A stretch of DNA of 40,957 bases from Proteus faecis (GCF_003144395.1 NZ_PENZ01000042.1:1-40957); one strand, 5' to 3'; shown: positions 16,699 through 26,069, numbered from the stretch's first letter. The notes: generated by a model not told the origin, from the sequence alone. Translations and numbers: made by a program.

Positions 16699-16735
16699 CT
16701 ATCCGTCGATAATCATAAAAGGTATGGGAAGGCTT

Positions 16736-17947
16736 ATGAAACAGTATTCTGGCTCTATCTATATTGCCACAACGCTTGATACTAAAAGTGCTGAAATTTT
16801 TTATGTCAGTGATTTAATTAAAAAAGCAGGCCTTCCTGTTAAAACCGTTGACTTGACAACCAAACCCACGGCATTAGCAAGAGAAGCCGATATCACCGCA
16901 ACAGAAGTTGCACGTTTTCACCCTAATGGCCCAGAAGCCGTGTTTTGTGGCGATAGAGGGAAAGCAATAGAAGCGATGTCAATCGCATTTGAACGCTATT
17001 TAACTCAGTCTGATGATGTCTTAGCCATTCTTGGGCTAGGCGGTTCTGGCGGAACGGCACTGATTACACCAGCAATGCAATCTCTGCCAATTGGCGTACC
17101 TAAATTGATGGTATCAACGATGGCGTCTGGCGATATTTCAGGCTATATCGGTGCAAGTGATATTTCAATGATGTACTCCGTCACAGATGTATCCGGCTTA
17201 AATCGCATTTCTCGTAAAGTCCTAAGAAATGCGGCGAACCAAATAGCTGGTGCTGTTTATTTTTACCAAGAAGAACAAGTTGTTGATAAACCAGCTGTCG
17301 CATTAACGATGTTTGGTGTCACTACACCTTGTGTACAGCAACTTACTCAAAAACTTGAAAATAATTATGACTGCCTTGTTTTTCACGCAACAGGAAGTGG
17401 CGGTAAAGCCATGGAAAAACTGGTAGACAGTCACTTACTTCATAGCGTGCTCGATCTTACAACAACAGAAGTGTGTGATTACTTGTTTGACGGTGTACTT
17501 GCTTGTGATGAAGACCGTTTTGGTGCAATCGCCCGTACCAAAATCCCTTATATAGGTTCTTGTGGTGCATTAGATATGGTGAACTTTGGTCGCCCATCGA
17601 GTGTTCCGGAGAAATATAAAGGGCGTCAATTTTATCATCACAATGCGCAAGTCACCTTGATGCGTACAACACCAGAGGAAAACCGTCAATTAGGTATCTG
17701 GATCGCTGAAAAACTCAATCAGTGTGAAGGTCCATTGCGGTTTGTATTACCACAGGGCGGTTTTTCAGCTCTGGATATTGAGGGAGCCCCTTTCTGGGAT
17801 CCTCAAGCAAACCAAGCTTTTTTTGATGCATTTATAACAACATTTAAAGAGACAGAGACTCGTCAGTTAGTCATCAGTCCTTATCACATAAACTCTGCTG
17901 AGTTTACTCAGCAAATTTATGATTTACACCAGGAACTTATTTGTTAA
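16736..17947 (+). CDS. UPF0261 / Tm-1-like ATP-binding domain protein
   Basis: 403 residues from ATG 16736, preceded by GGGAAGG; the longer frame from 16688 adds non-conserved residues. The start [21 protein letters not shown] and later [61 protein letters not shown] and [19 protein letters not shown] identify the PF06792/UPF0261 family. In plants the same domain forms the N-terminal part of Tm-1, the tomato mosaic virus resistance protein, fused to a TIM-barrel domain that is the next gene here. The bacterial pair's reaction is unknown. It is the first gene of a two-gene operon probably controlled by the divergent TetR protein. Confidence 0.85.
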   Translation: MKQYSGSIYIATTLDTKSAEIFYVSDLIKKAGLPVKTVDLTTKPTALAREADITATEVARFHPNGPEAVFCGDRGKAIEAMSIAFERYLTQSDDVLAILGLGGSGGTALITPAMQSLPIGVPKLMVSTMASGDISGYIGASDISMMYSVTDVSGLNRISRKVLRNAANQIAGAVYFYQEEQVVDKPAVALTMFGVTTPCVQQLTQKLENNYDCLVFHATGSGGKAMEKLVDSHLLHSVLDLTTTEVCDYLFDGVLACDEDRFGAIARTKIPYIGSCGALDMVNFGRPSSVPEKYKGRQFYHHNAQVTLMRTTPEENRQLGIWIAEKLNQCEGPLRFVLPQGGFSALDIEGAPFWDPQANQAFFDAFITTFKETETRQLVISPYHINSAEFTQQIYDLHQELIC

Positions 17948-17963
17948 CCACGGAGAAAGAAGA

Positions 17964-18791
17964 ATGACTCATTCACGTGAAACATTACTAAAAAAATTCA
18001 ATGAAATGATTGCACGCCACGAACCAATTATTGGCGGTGGTGCAGGCACAGGGCTTTCAGCTAAGTGTGAAGAAGCCGGTGGTATTGACCTTATTGTGAT
18101 TTATAACTCTGGGCGTTATCGTATGGCTGGCCGTGGCTCTTTAGCGGGTTTATTAGCTTATGGTAACGCTAATGAAATTGTTATGGATATGGCAAAAGAA
18201 GTATTACCTGTTGTTAAACACACACCTGTACTTGCTGGTGTTAATGGTACAGATCCTTTCTGTAACTTTGATAAATTCTTAGATGAAGTTAAAGCAACAG
18301 GCTTTGCTGGTGTACAGAATTTCCCAACAGTAGGCCTGATTGATGGAAATTTCCGCGCTAATCTAGAAGAAACAGGTATGGGTTATGGCCTTGAAGTGGA
18401 TATGATCCGTCAAGCTCATGAGAAAGATCTATTAACCACACCTTATGTCTTTAGCCGTGAAGATGCGATTGCAATGACTGAGGCTGGCGCAGATATTATT
18501 GTACCTCATATGGGATTAACAACGGGTGGTAATATTGGTGCTGAAACAGCATTAACATTAGCAGACTGTGTGCCTTTAATTAATGACTGGGCCAAAGCGG
18601 CAAAAGCTGTACGTTCTGATGTCATTGTGCTTTGTCATGGTGGTCCAATTGCAACGCCAGAAGATGCACAATATATCTTAGATAATTGCCCAGATTGTCA
18701 CGGCTTCTATGGTGCTAGTTCAATGGAACGCTTACCGACAGAAGTGGCATTAACCGCAACAACCAAAGAATTTAAAAATATTAAACGCTAA
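17964..18791 (+). CDS. TIM-barrel protein of the phosphoenolpyruvate hydrolase-like family
   Basis: 275 residues from ATG 17964, behind GGAGAAAGAAG; a longer frame from 17919 overlaps the previous gene and is not needed. Family features: [84 protein letters not shown] and [15 protein letters not shown][17 protein letters not shown]. PF09370 members are called PEP hydrolase-like but the reaction is not established. It lies 16 bases after the UPF0261 gene, the usual bacterial arrangement of what is one fused protein in plants and fungi, so the two probably act as one complex. Confidence 0.87.
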   Translation: MTHSRETLLKKFNEMIARHEPIIGGGAGTGLSAKCEEAGGIDLIVIYNSGRYRMAGRGSLAGLLAYGNANEIVMDMAKEVLPVVKHTPVLAGVNGTDPFCNFDKFLDEVKATGFAGVQNFPTVGLIDGNFRANLEETGMGYGLEVDMIRQAHEKDLLTTPYVFSREDAIAMTEAGADIIVPHMGLTTGGNIGAETALTLADCVPLINDWAKAAKAVRSDVIVLCHGGPIATPEDAQYILDNCPDCHGFYGASSMERLPTEVALTATTKEFKNIKR

Positions 18792-18825
18792 TTCAAAATC
18801 ATCAAGTTTGCCTAAGCGTTAATCT

Positions 18826-18852
18826 ATATTGCCCACATAATGTGGGCAATAT
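18826..18852. terminator. Bidirectional terminator between the TIM-barrel gene and ddh
   Basis: ATATTGCCCACA (18826-18837) and TGTGGGCAATAT (18841-18852) form a perfect 12-bp stem with a TAA loop, followed by TTT. It serves both convergent genes. Confidence 0.85.
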
Positions 18853-18877
18853 TTTATGCAGAGTGTACTAATTACAA

Positions 18878-19777
18878 TTAAACCAATTTTGCAATTAATG
18901 TATTCAAATCCCCTGCTAAAAAATCAACAGGTGGGATCTCAATAACCGTATAAGCACCTGCACGTTGTTTCATACTTGCTCTTGCGGCAGATACCATAAA
19001 TTGAGACGTCAATGCAGGATTGTTAATATGCATTGAATATTCAAATAATTGGTTATGTGTTTTACCTGACACGCCTTTATGGATCATCTGAACGCCATGT
19101 CCCACATCTTTTAAGCTATCGACACAATCCACTTGTTTCACATGAGTTTCATCAGAAGAAAAATAGCTATCAGCTTTAATGGCCTGCTCTACTTGATTAA
19201 AATTCGCCCCGGCATCCAACTCCACGTAAACCATACGACGATGAACCCCCGTCCCTAATGGAATAGTCATGGAAAGCGCATCTTTTACGCCATCAATCGT
19301 TTTAGCTGCTACACTATGCCCCATGCTCATACCAGGACCAAAGTTAGTATAAGTGAGCCCTTTTGGTGCCATGGCTAACATTAACGTACGAATAATAGAA
19401 TCTGAACCAGGGTCCCAACCCGCAGAAATAACCGCTACACGGTCGTGTTTTTTTGCAACTTCATCTAGTTCTGTTTTTAATGACACAATTTCACTGTGAA
19501 CATCAAAACTATCTACTGTATTAATACCTAAACTTAGAATAGATTTAGCTAATTCTTTAATTGCACGAGTCGGTGAACATAAGAGAGCAACATCAACATT
19601 ACCTAATGTTTTAATATCGTTAGTCACGGTAATATTTTGCAGTTCTTCTGGTACATTATTGATATCACGACGAACAACCCCCATTAATTCAAAATCTTGA
19701 GCAGCTTGAACTGCTTCTAATGCAAATCGACCAATATTGCCATAGCCAACAATAGCCACTTTTATTTTAGTATTCAT
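18878..19777 (-). CDS. ddh: meso-Diaminopimelate D-dehydrogenase
   Basis: 299 residues from the ATG at 19777, which follows AGGGGA; a frame from 19804 would add nine non-conserved residues. The enzyme reversibly and NADP-dependently deaminates meso-diaminopimelate, giving a one-step route to the lysine and peptidoglycan precursor. The N-terminal Rossmann motif is VAIVGYGNIGRFALEAV; the family signature is SAGWDPGSDSIIRTL, followed by TNFGPGMSMGHSVAAKTIDGVKDALS-type substrate-binding blocks. It is rare among Enterobacterales but known from Proteus vulgaris, which supports the genus assignment. It is divergent from a MATE exporter and convergent with the TIM-barrel gene. Confidence 0.9.
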   Translation of the reverse strand: MNTKIKVAIVGYGNIGRFALEAVQAAQDFELMGVVRRDINNVPEELQNITVTNDIKTLGNVDVALLCSPTRAIKELAKSILSLGINTVDSFDVHSEIVSLKTELDEVAKKHDRVAVISAGWDPGSDSIIRTLMLAMAPKGLTYTNFGPGMSMGHSVAAKTIDGVKDALSMTIPLGTGVHRRMVYVELDAGANFNQVEQAIKADSYFSSDETHVKQVDCVDSLKDVGHGVQMIHKGVSGKTHNQLFEYSMHINNPALTSQFMVSAARASMKQRAGAYTVIEIPPVDFLAGDLNTLIAKLV

Positions 19778-19976
19778 TAATTCCCCTGACTTTAACGTTA
19801 CCATCTCTTAATGATAATAATGATTAGTTATCAATGAATAAACCATATATATATCTTTTTTGCCAGATAAACATTATTTACACTATTACCTTATAAATAA
19901 ACCTTGTAGAATCTCTCATCTTCCTACGCGTTTTATTAATAATATCGATTTCACTCTGTGTTTAAGAAGGTTTTCA

Positions 19977-21317
19977 ATGCATCAGTCTGATGTAGCGGAT
20001 CGCTCACTTTTTTCCCTTAGTTGGCCAATATTTATAGATATTTTTCTACATCTAGCCACACTATTAATTAATACTTACATGGTAAGCCACGTTTCCACTG
20101 CTTACTTAGCAGCTATGGGCGTTGGTAACCAAGTTTTTGATCTTTTTATCACCATTTTTAGCTTTATTAGTGTGGGATGTAGCGTAGTTATTGCCCAATA
20201 CTTAGGTGCAGGTAAAAAAGAAAAAGCCAGCCAAGCAATTCATATTTCTATCGCTTTTAACGCGTTACTTGGCATTAGTAGTGCATTAATCATTCTTTTC
20301 TTTGGCTACAATATTCTGCATATTATGAATACGCCTGAGCATTTAGTGCAAGATGGCTACAACTACCTACATATTATTGGTATTTGCCTTATTCCTGAGG
20401 CTGTTTCAATTATTCTTGCCGCTTGTCTGAGAGTTTATGGCAAATCTAAAGCAGCGATGTATGTCACATTGATCGCCAATATTGTTACTGTTATTGGTAA
20501 TATGATTGTGCTTTATGGCTTTTTTGGTTTACCACAATACGGATTAGTCGGCGTTGCTTGGTCAACTGTTGTCGGCCGTATTATTGCTGTTATCTTACTG
20601 TGTGGATTACTGTTCTACGGTTTGCGTATTAAATTCGAAGCCAAACAACTCGTCGTGTGGTCTAAAAATATGTTAGGGAAAATCCTACATATCGGTTTAC
20701 CCGCAGCGGGAGAAAACTTGGTTTGGATTTTACATTATATGACTGCATCAGCCTTTATTGGATTAATGGGCGAAGTCCCTCTTGCAGCACAGACTCTCTA
20801 TTTCCAACTGTCATTATTTTTAATGCTCTTTGGTATTGCGATTAGTATTGGTAATGAAATATTAGTGGGTCACTTAGTTGGTGCAAAACGTTTTGATGAT
20901 GCTTTTACTAGAGGCTGGAAAAGCTTAAAAACGGGTGTAATATTTACCATCGGGGTGGTTATTGTCTATTGGTTTATGCGTGATCCTATTTTGTATTCCA
21001 TTACAGAAGATCAACGCATTATTGACCAATTAATTCCTCTGTTTATTTTGTCGGTCTTTTTAGAGCCAGGGCGCACCTTTAATATTGTGATGGTGAATGC
21101 CTTGCGTGCAGCAGGCGACGCTAAATTCCCGTTGATGACGGCAATCTGCTTTATGTGGGGTGTGGCTATTCCGGTAGGCTATTTCCTTGGAATAAAAATG
21201 GAAATGGGTCTAATTGGTATCTGGATTGGTTTCCTTTGTGATGAATGGCTACGTGGATTAACTAACGCATGGCGTTGGCGGTCTCGGAAATGGCAAACTA
21301 AACGTTTGGATATTTAA
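19977..21317 (+). CDS. MATE family multidrug or metabolite exporter
   Basis: 446 residues starting MHQSDVADRS at ATG 19977, six bases after AAGAAGG; the longer frame from 19860 lacks a ribosome-binding site. It has about twelve membrane helices in two homologous halves. MATE features include SLSWPIFIDIFLHLATLLINTYMVS, MGVGNQVFDLF, VIAQYLGAGKKEKA in the first half and GLPAAGENLVWI, GNEILVGHLVGAKRFDDA, NALRAAGDAKFP in the second. The C-terminal GLIGIWIGFLCDEWLRGLTNAWRWRSRKW resembles the YeeO branch. Cation-coupled export is expected; the substrate is not known. It is divergent from ddh. Confidence 0.9.
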   Translation: MHQSDVADRSLFSLSWPIFIDIFLHLATLLINTYMVSHVSTAYLAAMGVGNQVFDLFITIFSFISVGCSVVIAQYLGAGKKEKASQAIHISIAFNALLGISSALIILFFGYNILHIMNTPEHLVQDGYNYLHIIGICLIPEAVSIILAACLRVYGKSKAAMYVTLIANIVTVIGNMIVLYGFFGLPQYGLVGVAWSTVVGRIIAVILLCGLLFYGLRIKFEAKQLVVWSKNMLGKILHIGLPAAGENLVWILHYMTASAFIGLMGEVPLAAQTLYFQLSLFLMLFGIAISIGNEILVGHLVGAKRFDDAFTRGWKSLKTGVIFTIGVVIVYWFMRDPILYSITEDQRIIDQLIPLFILSVFLEPGRTFNIVMVNALRAAGDAKFPLMTAICFMWGVAIPVGYFLGIKMEMGLIGIWIGFLCDEWLRGLTNAWRWRSRKWQTKRLDI

Positions 21318-21323
21318 TCTTAA

Positions 21324-21351
21324 AAAGCCTGATAAATCATTATCAGGCTTT
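21324..21351. terminator. Terminator after the MATE gene
   Basis: AAAGCCTGATA (21324-21334) pairs with TATCAGGCTTT (21341-21351), loop of six. The A run on the left would also stop minus-strand transcripts leaving the second AT-rich island. Confidence 0.85.
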
Positions 21352-21353
21352 AA

Positions 21354-21593
21354 CTAGAGATCTCTACTTAAACCTTCTTTATGATATTTAGCTAAAACCA
21401 AACTAATTATCGCATTTAAAATATCGTTAACTCTTTTTATATTGTTAACTTTTGAAAGATTTATATTTTTCTCGTAGCCATTTAATATTTTATAAAAAAC
21501 ATTCGTCAAATAATAGTTTTTCTTATCATTCCTAAAAATCAACTCTTTTAATGATATTTCTTTTATTTCTTGAAGGAATTCATTTGTAGTAAA
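21354..21593 (-). pseudogene. Decayed fragment of the AT-rich orphan family
   Basis: The minus-strand frame is open from 21593 to a TAG at 21354-21356 but has no ATG or GTG; a TTG at 21542 would give only 62 residues. Upstream of that TTG the frame reads NEFLQEI-KEISLKEL, which resembles SFLLDITKNISLLDRL of the neighbouring orphan (21639-23003). An ATG at 21583 is out of frame by one base, so a frameshift may separate a former start from the body. It lies 45 bases beyond that gene on the same strand and looks like the remnant of a duplicated copy. Whether anything is translated is unknown. Confidence 0.4.
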
Positions 21594-21638
21594 CTATATA
21601 ACCAATTAAATTCAATCTAATCACTATAAAACACACAC

Positions 21639-23003
21639 TTATTTTTTCATCTTTTTTAACAACTCATCTAGTGTAAATTTTTTATTTTCATTAGATATAT
21701 TAAGTTGTTCATCGATTTCACTTAAAAATTCATTAAATGAATCATCATTATTTTCATTTAATTTATCATGCCCATCAAAAACTTCTTTCTGTTTCTCTGC
21801 CTCTTTTAAATGTTCAACTTCATTTAAATTACTGTTATCTGTGGCTGTGATTTTGTCTATAACACCACTTTCATCATTACTTTGTTCTTTTTTTAAATAT
21901 TGCAAATATATAATATTATTAACTTTTTTATTTAAATTAAAAAAATAATCTGAGGTTTCCATTTTTTTTAAATAATCTTCTTTATTAAAATAATCTGTTT
22001 TTTTATGTTCTTTATCTCTATTGTAATCATCTAAATAATTAGCGACTTTAGCAAGAAACACATACCCATAACTATTCTCTCCATCGGATAACCGATCTAA
22101 CAATGAAATATTTTTTGTAATGTCAAGCAAGAAAGATTTAAAGCTTTCTTTTTCAGAAGGAATTACATTTTTACTGACATTAGGATTAAATTTATCATCC
22201 ATATTTTCACTGATACTTTTTGACTTAGTCATTATTAAATAACCGTCATTCATACTATTAGATTTCAAATTAGATGTGTTTTCATAACCACCAAATTTCA
22301 CATAATTATATTCATTCTTATTATCTAAATTAGATGTATCTTCATAACCATCAAATTTTACATAATTATATTCATTCTTATTATCTAAATTAGATGTGTT
22401 TTCATAACTACCAAATTTCACATAATTATATTCATTCTTATTATCTAAATTAGATGTGTCTTCATAACTACCAAATTTTACATAATTATATTCATTTTTA
22501 TTATCTAAATTAGATGAAATAAAATGGCTATTGAATTCACTCGATGACTTGATGCTATTGTTTGCTGATGATTTGAACTGTCTATCTGTAATATAATCAA
22601 TTAGTGATAATTTACTTTTTAATATACTATCTTGTTTACTTAAATGAATGTTATTAATAGCCTCGTCAATTGAAATCAAATCTCCATTTGGAAGTTCAAT
22701 ATTATTCAAAATTTTCTGTTTTTCCTTTAAAGGACTTTTTTTATCATTTGTAATCTTAGCCTCTACTTTTTCATTATTTACATTATTTTCTCCTTTGTTT
22801 CGAATGCTTAAATTTTTAGACTTTAAAAATGTAGTATTTTTATCAAATCTAATTTGATAATTATTCTGATAAATGAATTCATTTATTGAGTTCTTTACTC
22901 TAATAGATAATTTAGAAATAGATAATTTTATTTTTTCATTTATAGAGCCTACTTTATTAGTAATAAAGCGTGTTTTTTTACTGACTTCATTAATAATATC
23001 CAT
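21639..23003 (-). CDS. AT-rich orphan protein with four 20-residue tyrosine-rich repeats
   Basis: 454 residues, not recognised. Order of parts: a Lys/Asn-rich N-terminus without signal peptide (1-163); four units of SNLDNKNEYNYVKF-GxYExT (164-243); a GYLIM segment; a helical domain (about 283-370) with SEKESFKSFLLDI, LLDRLSDGENSYGYVFLAKV and YFFNLNKK; and an acidic C-terminus ending FTLDELLKKMKK. The helical domain resembles part of the orphan at 11619-12800. Base composition is as extreme as in the other island (12 G or C in 22921-22980). There is no mobility gene beside it. Function unknown; a role in secretion or in contact with a host or rival cell is only a guess. Confidence 0.62.
   Translation of the reverse strand: MDIINEVSKKTRFITNKVGSINEKIKLSISKLSIRVKNSINEFIYQNNYQIRFDKNTTFLKSKNLSIRNKGENNVNNEKVEAKITNDKKSPLKEKQKILNNIELPNGDLISIDEAINNIHLSKQDSILKSKLSLIDYITDRQFKSSANNSIKSSSEFNSHFISSNLDNKNEYNYVKFGSYEDTSNLDNKNEYNYVKFGSYENTSNLDNKNEYNYVKFDGYEDTSNLDNKNEYNYVKFGGYENTSNLKSNSMNDGYLIMTKSKSISENMDDKFNPNVSKNVIPSEKESFKSFLLDITKNISLLDRLSDGENSYGYVFLAKVANYLDDYNRDKEHKKTDYFNKEDYLKKMETSDYFFNLNKKVNNIIYLQYLKKEQSNDESGVIDKITATDNSNLNEVEHLKEAEKQKEVFDGHDKLNENNDDSFNEFLSEIDEQLNISNENKKFTLDELLKKMKK
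22275..22514. repeat. 60-bp tandem repeat, four copies
   Basis: Four in-frame 60-base units encode 20 residues each (SNLDNKNEYNYVKF plus six). Differences between copies are few and partly silent, so the expansion looks recent. Confidence 0.93.
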
Positions 23004-23444
23004 TTTTTAAATATTTACGTTAGGTTATTTATAAATAATATTTTACTCTCTATTTTTTTCTCATCTATCACTTTTCTTTTCTATTTTTTAAATAAATGTC
23101 CTTAATTTTAAGAAAAGACACTAATCATTTTAAATAATATATATTAATTATGATAAAGATATAACTTTAGATAAAACGATTTTTTATGATTATCCCCATA
23201 AAAACAGAAACAGTAAAGTAACAAAAATAACCTTACAAACACAAAACACAATTTTTTTTAATAAATAAAAAACCAAAAACTAAATATTAATCAACATTAA
23301 ATTTTTTTTGTAAAAATAATAATTTTTCTATAATTCCCTATTGTTTTTTTTATGATACAAGTAGGTGTTGCCCTTTCCAATAAATGAGACAACTAAGCTT
23401 TAATAGAGAGAATACAAAAAAATCAAACACAATGGAGTCTTGTT
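23004..23444. other. AT-rich intergenic region before pepT
   Basis: About 440 bases of very AT-rich DNA with long A and T runs and no gene I can support. It should contain the promoter of pepT and that of the orphan on the minus strand. No clear FNR or CRP site was found. Confidence 0.5.
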
Positions 23445-24698
23445 ATGAATCTCGTTGAACGGTTTATTTCTTATACAAAAGTTAACACCACCACTAATAG
23501 GGAAAATGGCGCTGCTGGCATTATGCCTTCGTCAGAAGGTCAGCGCGTGCTCGCACTACAATTGGTTGAAGAGTTAAAAGCGTTAGGTGTTGAAGATATT
23601 AAAATTCGTGATACCGCAATTGTTACCGCAACACTTCCTTCAAACCTTGATTATAAAGTTCCAACCGTTGCCTTTTTTGGTCATTTAGACACTAGTGCAG
23701 AACAAACTAATGATACGAAAGCGCAAATTCTACCTTATAAAGGTGGTGACCTTTGCTTAAATAAAGAACTTGATATTTATTTACGTCAAAGTGAATTCCC
23801 TGAATTAGAAAACTATATTGGTGACGATATTATCGTAACCGATGGTACTAGTTTATTAGGCGCTGATGACAAAGCTGCTATCGCTTCTATTATGGATATG
23901 TTGCAGTACTTTAAACAGCACCCTGAAGTTAAACACGGAACAGTTAAAATTGGTTTTGTACCCGATGAAGAACAAGGTTTACGTGGTTCAAAAGCCTTTG
24001 ATACTAAAGAATTTGGTGCTGATTTTGCCTATACCTTAGATTGTTGTGGTATTGGTGAGTTAGTGTATGAAAACTGGAATGCAGGTGATGTGGAAATTAC
24101 CTTTACAGGTGCATCCGCTCATCCAATGTCAGCAAAAGGTAAATTAAAGAATTCGCTATTAATGGCACATAAATTTGTTGCTATGTTACCGGGTGGTGAA
24201 GCACCTGAATATACAGAAGGCCGTGAAGGTTATTATTGGGTAAAACAATTAGCCGGAAATAGCGCACGTACCGTATTAAAAATGGATGTACGTGATTTCA
24301 CCGAAAAAGGTTATGCCCACCGTATGGCTTTTTTAAAACAACTTTCAGATTATTGCGAAGGTTTATGGGGCGAAGGTTCTGTTACTTGTAAACTCGCTGA
24401 CCGTTATGCCAACGTCTTTAATAGCCTACAAGGTGATAATCGCTACCCTATCGATATTGCAGTTGCCGCTTATGAAGCAAATGGCATTACTCCTCGCCCA
24501 ATTCCAATGCGTGGTGGCTATGATGGTGCAGCACTCTCTCAAAATGGTCTGCCTTGTCCTAATATCTTTACTGGTGCTCATAATTTCCACTCTATTTATG
24601 AATACCTACCAGTCAAATCACTTTACGCTGCCAGCGATGTCTTAAAATCTGTCGTTAAGATCACGGCAGAGCGCTTTGCACCTGGAGCTAAAGCATGA
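23445..24698 (+). CDS. pepT: Peptidase T (tripeptide aminopeptidase)
   Basis: 417 residues, close to E. coli PepT (408). It is a dinuclear zinc M20 enzyme removing the N-terminal residue of tripeptides in the cytoplasm. Zinc-site blocks are visible: FFGHLDTSAE, GTSLLGADDKAAIA, FVPDEEQGLRGS, CCGIGELVYENWNAG, and the C-terminal GAHNFHSIYEYLPV. The dimerisation domain shows SAHPMSAKGKLKNS. The ATG at 23445 follows TGGAGT. Its stop overlaps the start of a DcuC-family carrier (ATGA), suggesting joint anaerobic use of peptides and dicarboxylates; pepT is FNR-regulated in enterics, but no clear FNR box is seen here. Confidence 0.95.
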   Translation: MNLVERFISYTKVNTTTNRENGAAGIMPSSEGQRVLALQLVEELKALGVEDIKIRDTAIVTATLPSNLDYKVPTVAFFGHLDTSAEQTNDTKAQILPYKGGDLCLNKELDIYLRQSEFPELENYIGDDIIVTDGTSLLGADDKAAIASIMDMLQYFKQHPEVKHGTVKIGFVPDEEQGLRGSKAFDTKEFGADFAYTLDCCGIGELVYENWNAGDVEITFTGASAHPMSAKGKLKNSLLMAHKFVAMLPGGEAPEYTEGREGYYWVKQLAGNSARTVLKMDVRDFTEKGYAHRMAFLKQLSDYCEGLWGEGSVTCKLADRYANVFNSLQGDNRYPIDIAVAAYEANGITPRPIPMRGGYDGAALSQNGLPCPNIFTGAHNFHSIYEYLPVKSLYAASDVLKSVVKITAERFAPGAKA

Positions 24699-26062
24699 TC
24701 CAAATTCTTGCGGTCTTAATTGTCGTTGTTATTGTCGCTAGAATGATCTTAAAAGGATATAAAGCTGAGCCTGTTTTGTTAGTTGCTGGTTTAGCCTTAA
24801 TGGTGCTAACCATGATGTTTGGCTGGGGAGATATTCTTCCTAAAAATGTCAAAACAACAGGTATTGGTTGGTTAGATCCTTTTGAAGTTATGCGTGATCT
24901 CTTTAGTAGTCGTGCCGCTGATCTTGGTTTGATGATCATGGCACTAATGGGATTTGCACATTATATGGATCATATTGGCGCCAATGAGGCCGTTGTGCGT
25001 GTTGCAACTCGTCCATTGAAGAATATGCGCTCACCTTATGTGTTGCTATTTTTCTCTTTTTTACTCGCGAGTATTTTGCAACTTGCTATTCCTTCAGCAA
25101 CAGGATTGGCTGTTCTATTAATGGGTACGATGTTCCCGATTATGATAGGGCTTGGCTTATCTCCAGCATCTGCTGCAGGTGTAATTGCAACTTCATTAGG
25201 CGTTGCTTACACACCAACTGCCATTGATGCCATACGTGGTGCAAAAGCAGTTGACTTAGGAGTTGTTGAATATGTGCTTTATTACCAAGGGCCTGCAGCA
25301 ATTGCAACTGTATTAGCGGTTGGTATTACACATATCTTCTGGCAACGCCATTGTGACCGCAAGGCCGGATTTGTGCCTCAATTAGGTAAAATATCTGAAG
25401 AAGCAAAGAGTGATAAAAATGTGCCTGGCTTTTATGCCTTACTGCCAATGTTACCTATCATTATGGCAGTAAGTTCATCAAGCCTATTTGTTGAAGACAT
25501 TCACCTTGATGTAGTCACAATTGTATTGATTTCAATGGCGATCTGTATGCTGATTGAAACATTACGCTTACGTGATTTTAAATCGGTCTGTGCGGGCTTC
25601 CAGCATTTCTTAAAAGGCATGGGTTCTGCATTTAGTAATGTTGTTGGATTATTAGTCGCTGCGGGTGTTTTTGCTCATGGTATTAAAGTGAGTGGTGCAA
25701 TAGACAGCCTGATCGTTATGGCGGAATCTGTTGGCCTACCACCATTTGCAATGGCATTGGTCTTCGCTATCGTAACATTAGCGGCAGCGATTATTATGGG
25801 TTCAGGTAATGCACCTTTCCTTGCATTCGTTGAATTGATCCCACAAATTGCTCATAGCATGGGTGTAAACCCAATTGCGATGATTTTACCAATGCAACAA
25901 GCTTCACATATGGGACGAGGTATGTCTCCTGTAGCTGGTGTTATCATTGCTGTATCTAGTGGTGCAAAATTACAACCGTTTGATGTTGTAAAAAGGACTG
26001 CAATACCGCTTATGGTAGGTTTTATATTCCACAGTGCTATTATTGCTATCTTCTATTATTGA
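24695..26062 (+). CDS. dcuC: DcuC family anaerobic C4-dicarboxylate carrier
   Basis: 455 residues with ten to twelve membrane helices, like E. coli DcuC (461). Shared blocks include ARMILKGYKAEPVL near the start, SRAADLGLMIMALMGFAHYMDHIGANEAVV, SATGLAVLLMGTMFPIMIGLGLSPASAAGVIA, MGSAFSNVVGLLVAAGVFAHGI, MGSGNAPFLAFVELIPQIAHSMGVNP, and MSPVAGVIIAVSSGAKLQPFDVVKRT. DcuC exports succinate during fermentation. Here it overlaps pepT by four bases, an arrangement that could instead point to a carrier for an amino acid such as aspartate. The family call is firm, the substrate inferred. Confidence 0.82.
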   Translation: MIQILAVLIVVVIVARMILKGYKAEPVLLVAGLALMVLTMMFGWGDILPKNVKTTGIGWLDPFEVMRDLFSSRAADLGLMIMALMGFAHYMDHIGANEAVVRVATRPLKNMRSPYVLLFFSFLLASILQLAIPSATGLAVLLMGTMFPIMIGLGLSPASAAGVIATSLGVAYTPTAIDAIRGAKAVDLGVVEYVLYYQGPAAIATVLAVGITHIFWQRHCDRKAGFVPQLGKISEEAKSDKNVPGFYALLPMLPIIMAVSSSSLFVEDIHLDVVTIVLISMAICMLIETLRLRDFKSVCAGFQHFLKGMGSAFSNVVGLLVAAGVFAHGIKVSGAIDSLIVMAESVGLPPFAMALVFAIVTLAAAIIMGSGNAPFLAFVELIPQIAHSMGVNPIAMILPMQQASHMGRGMSPVAGVIIAVSSGAKLQPFDVVKRTAIPLMVGFIFHSAIIAIFYY

Positions 26063-26069
26063 TAAATAT

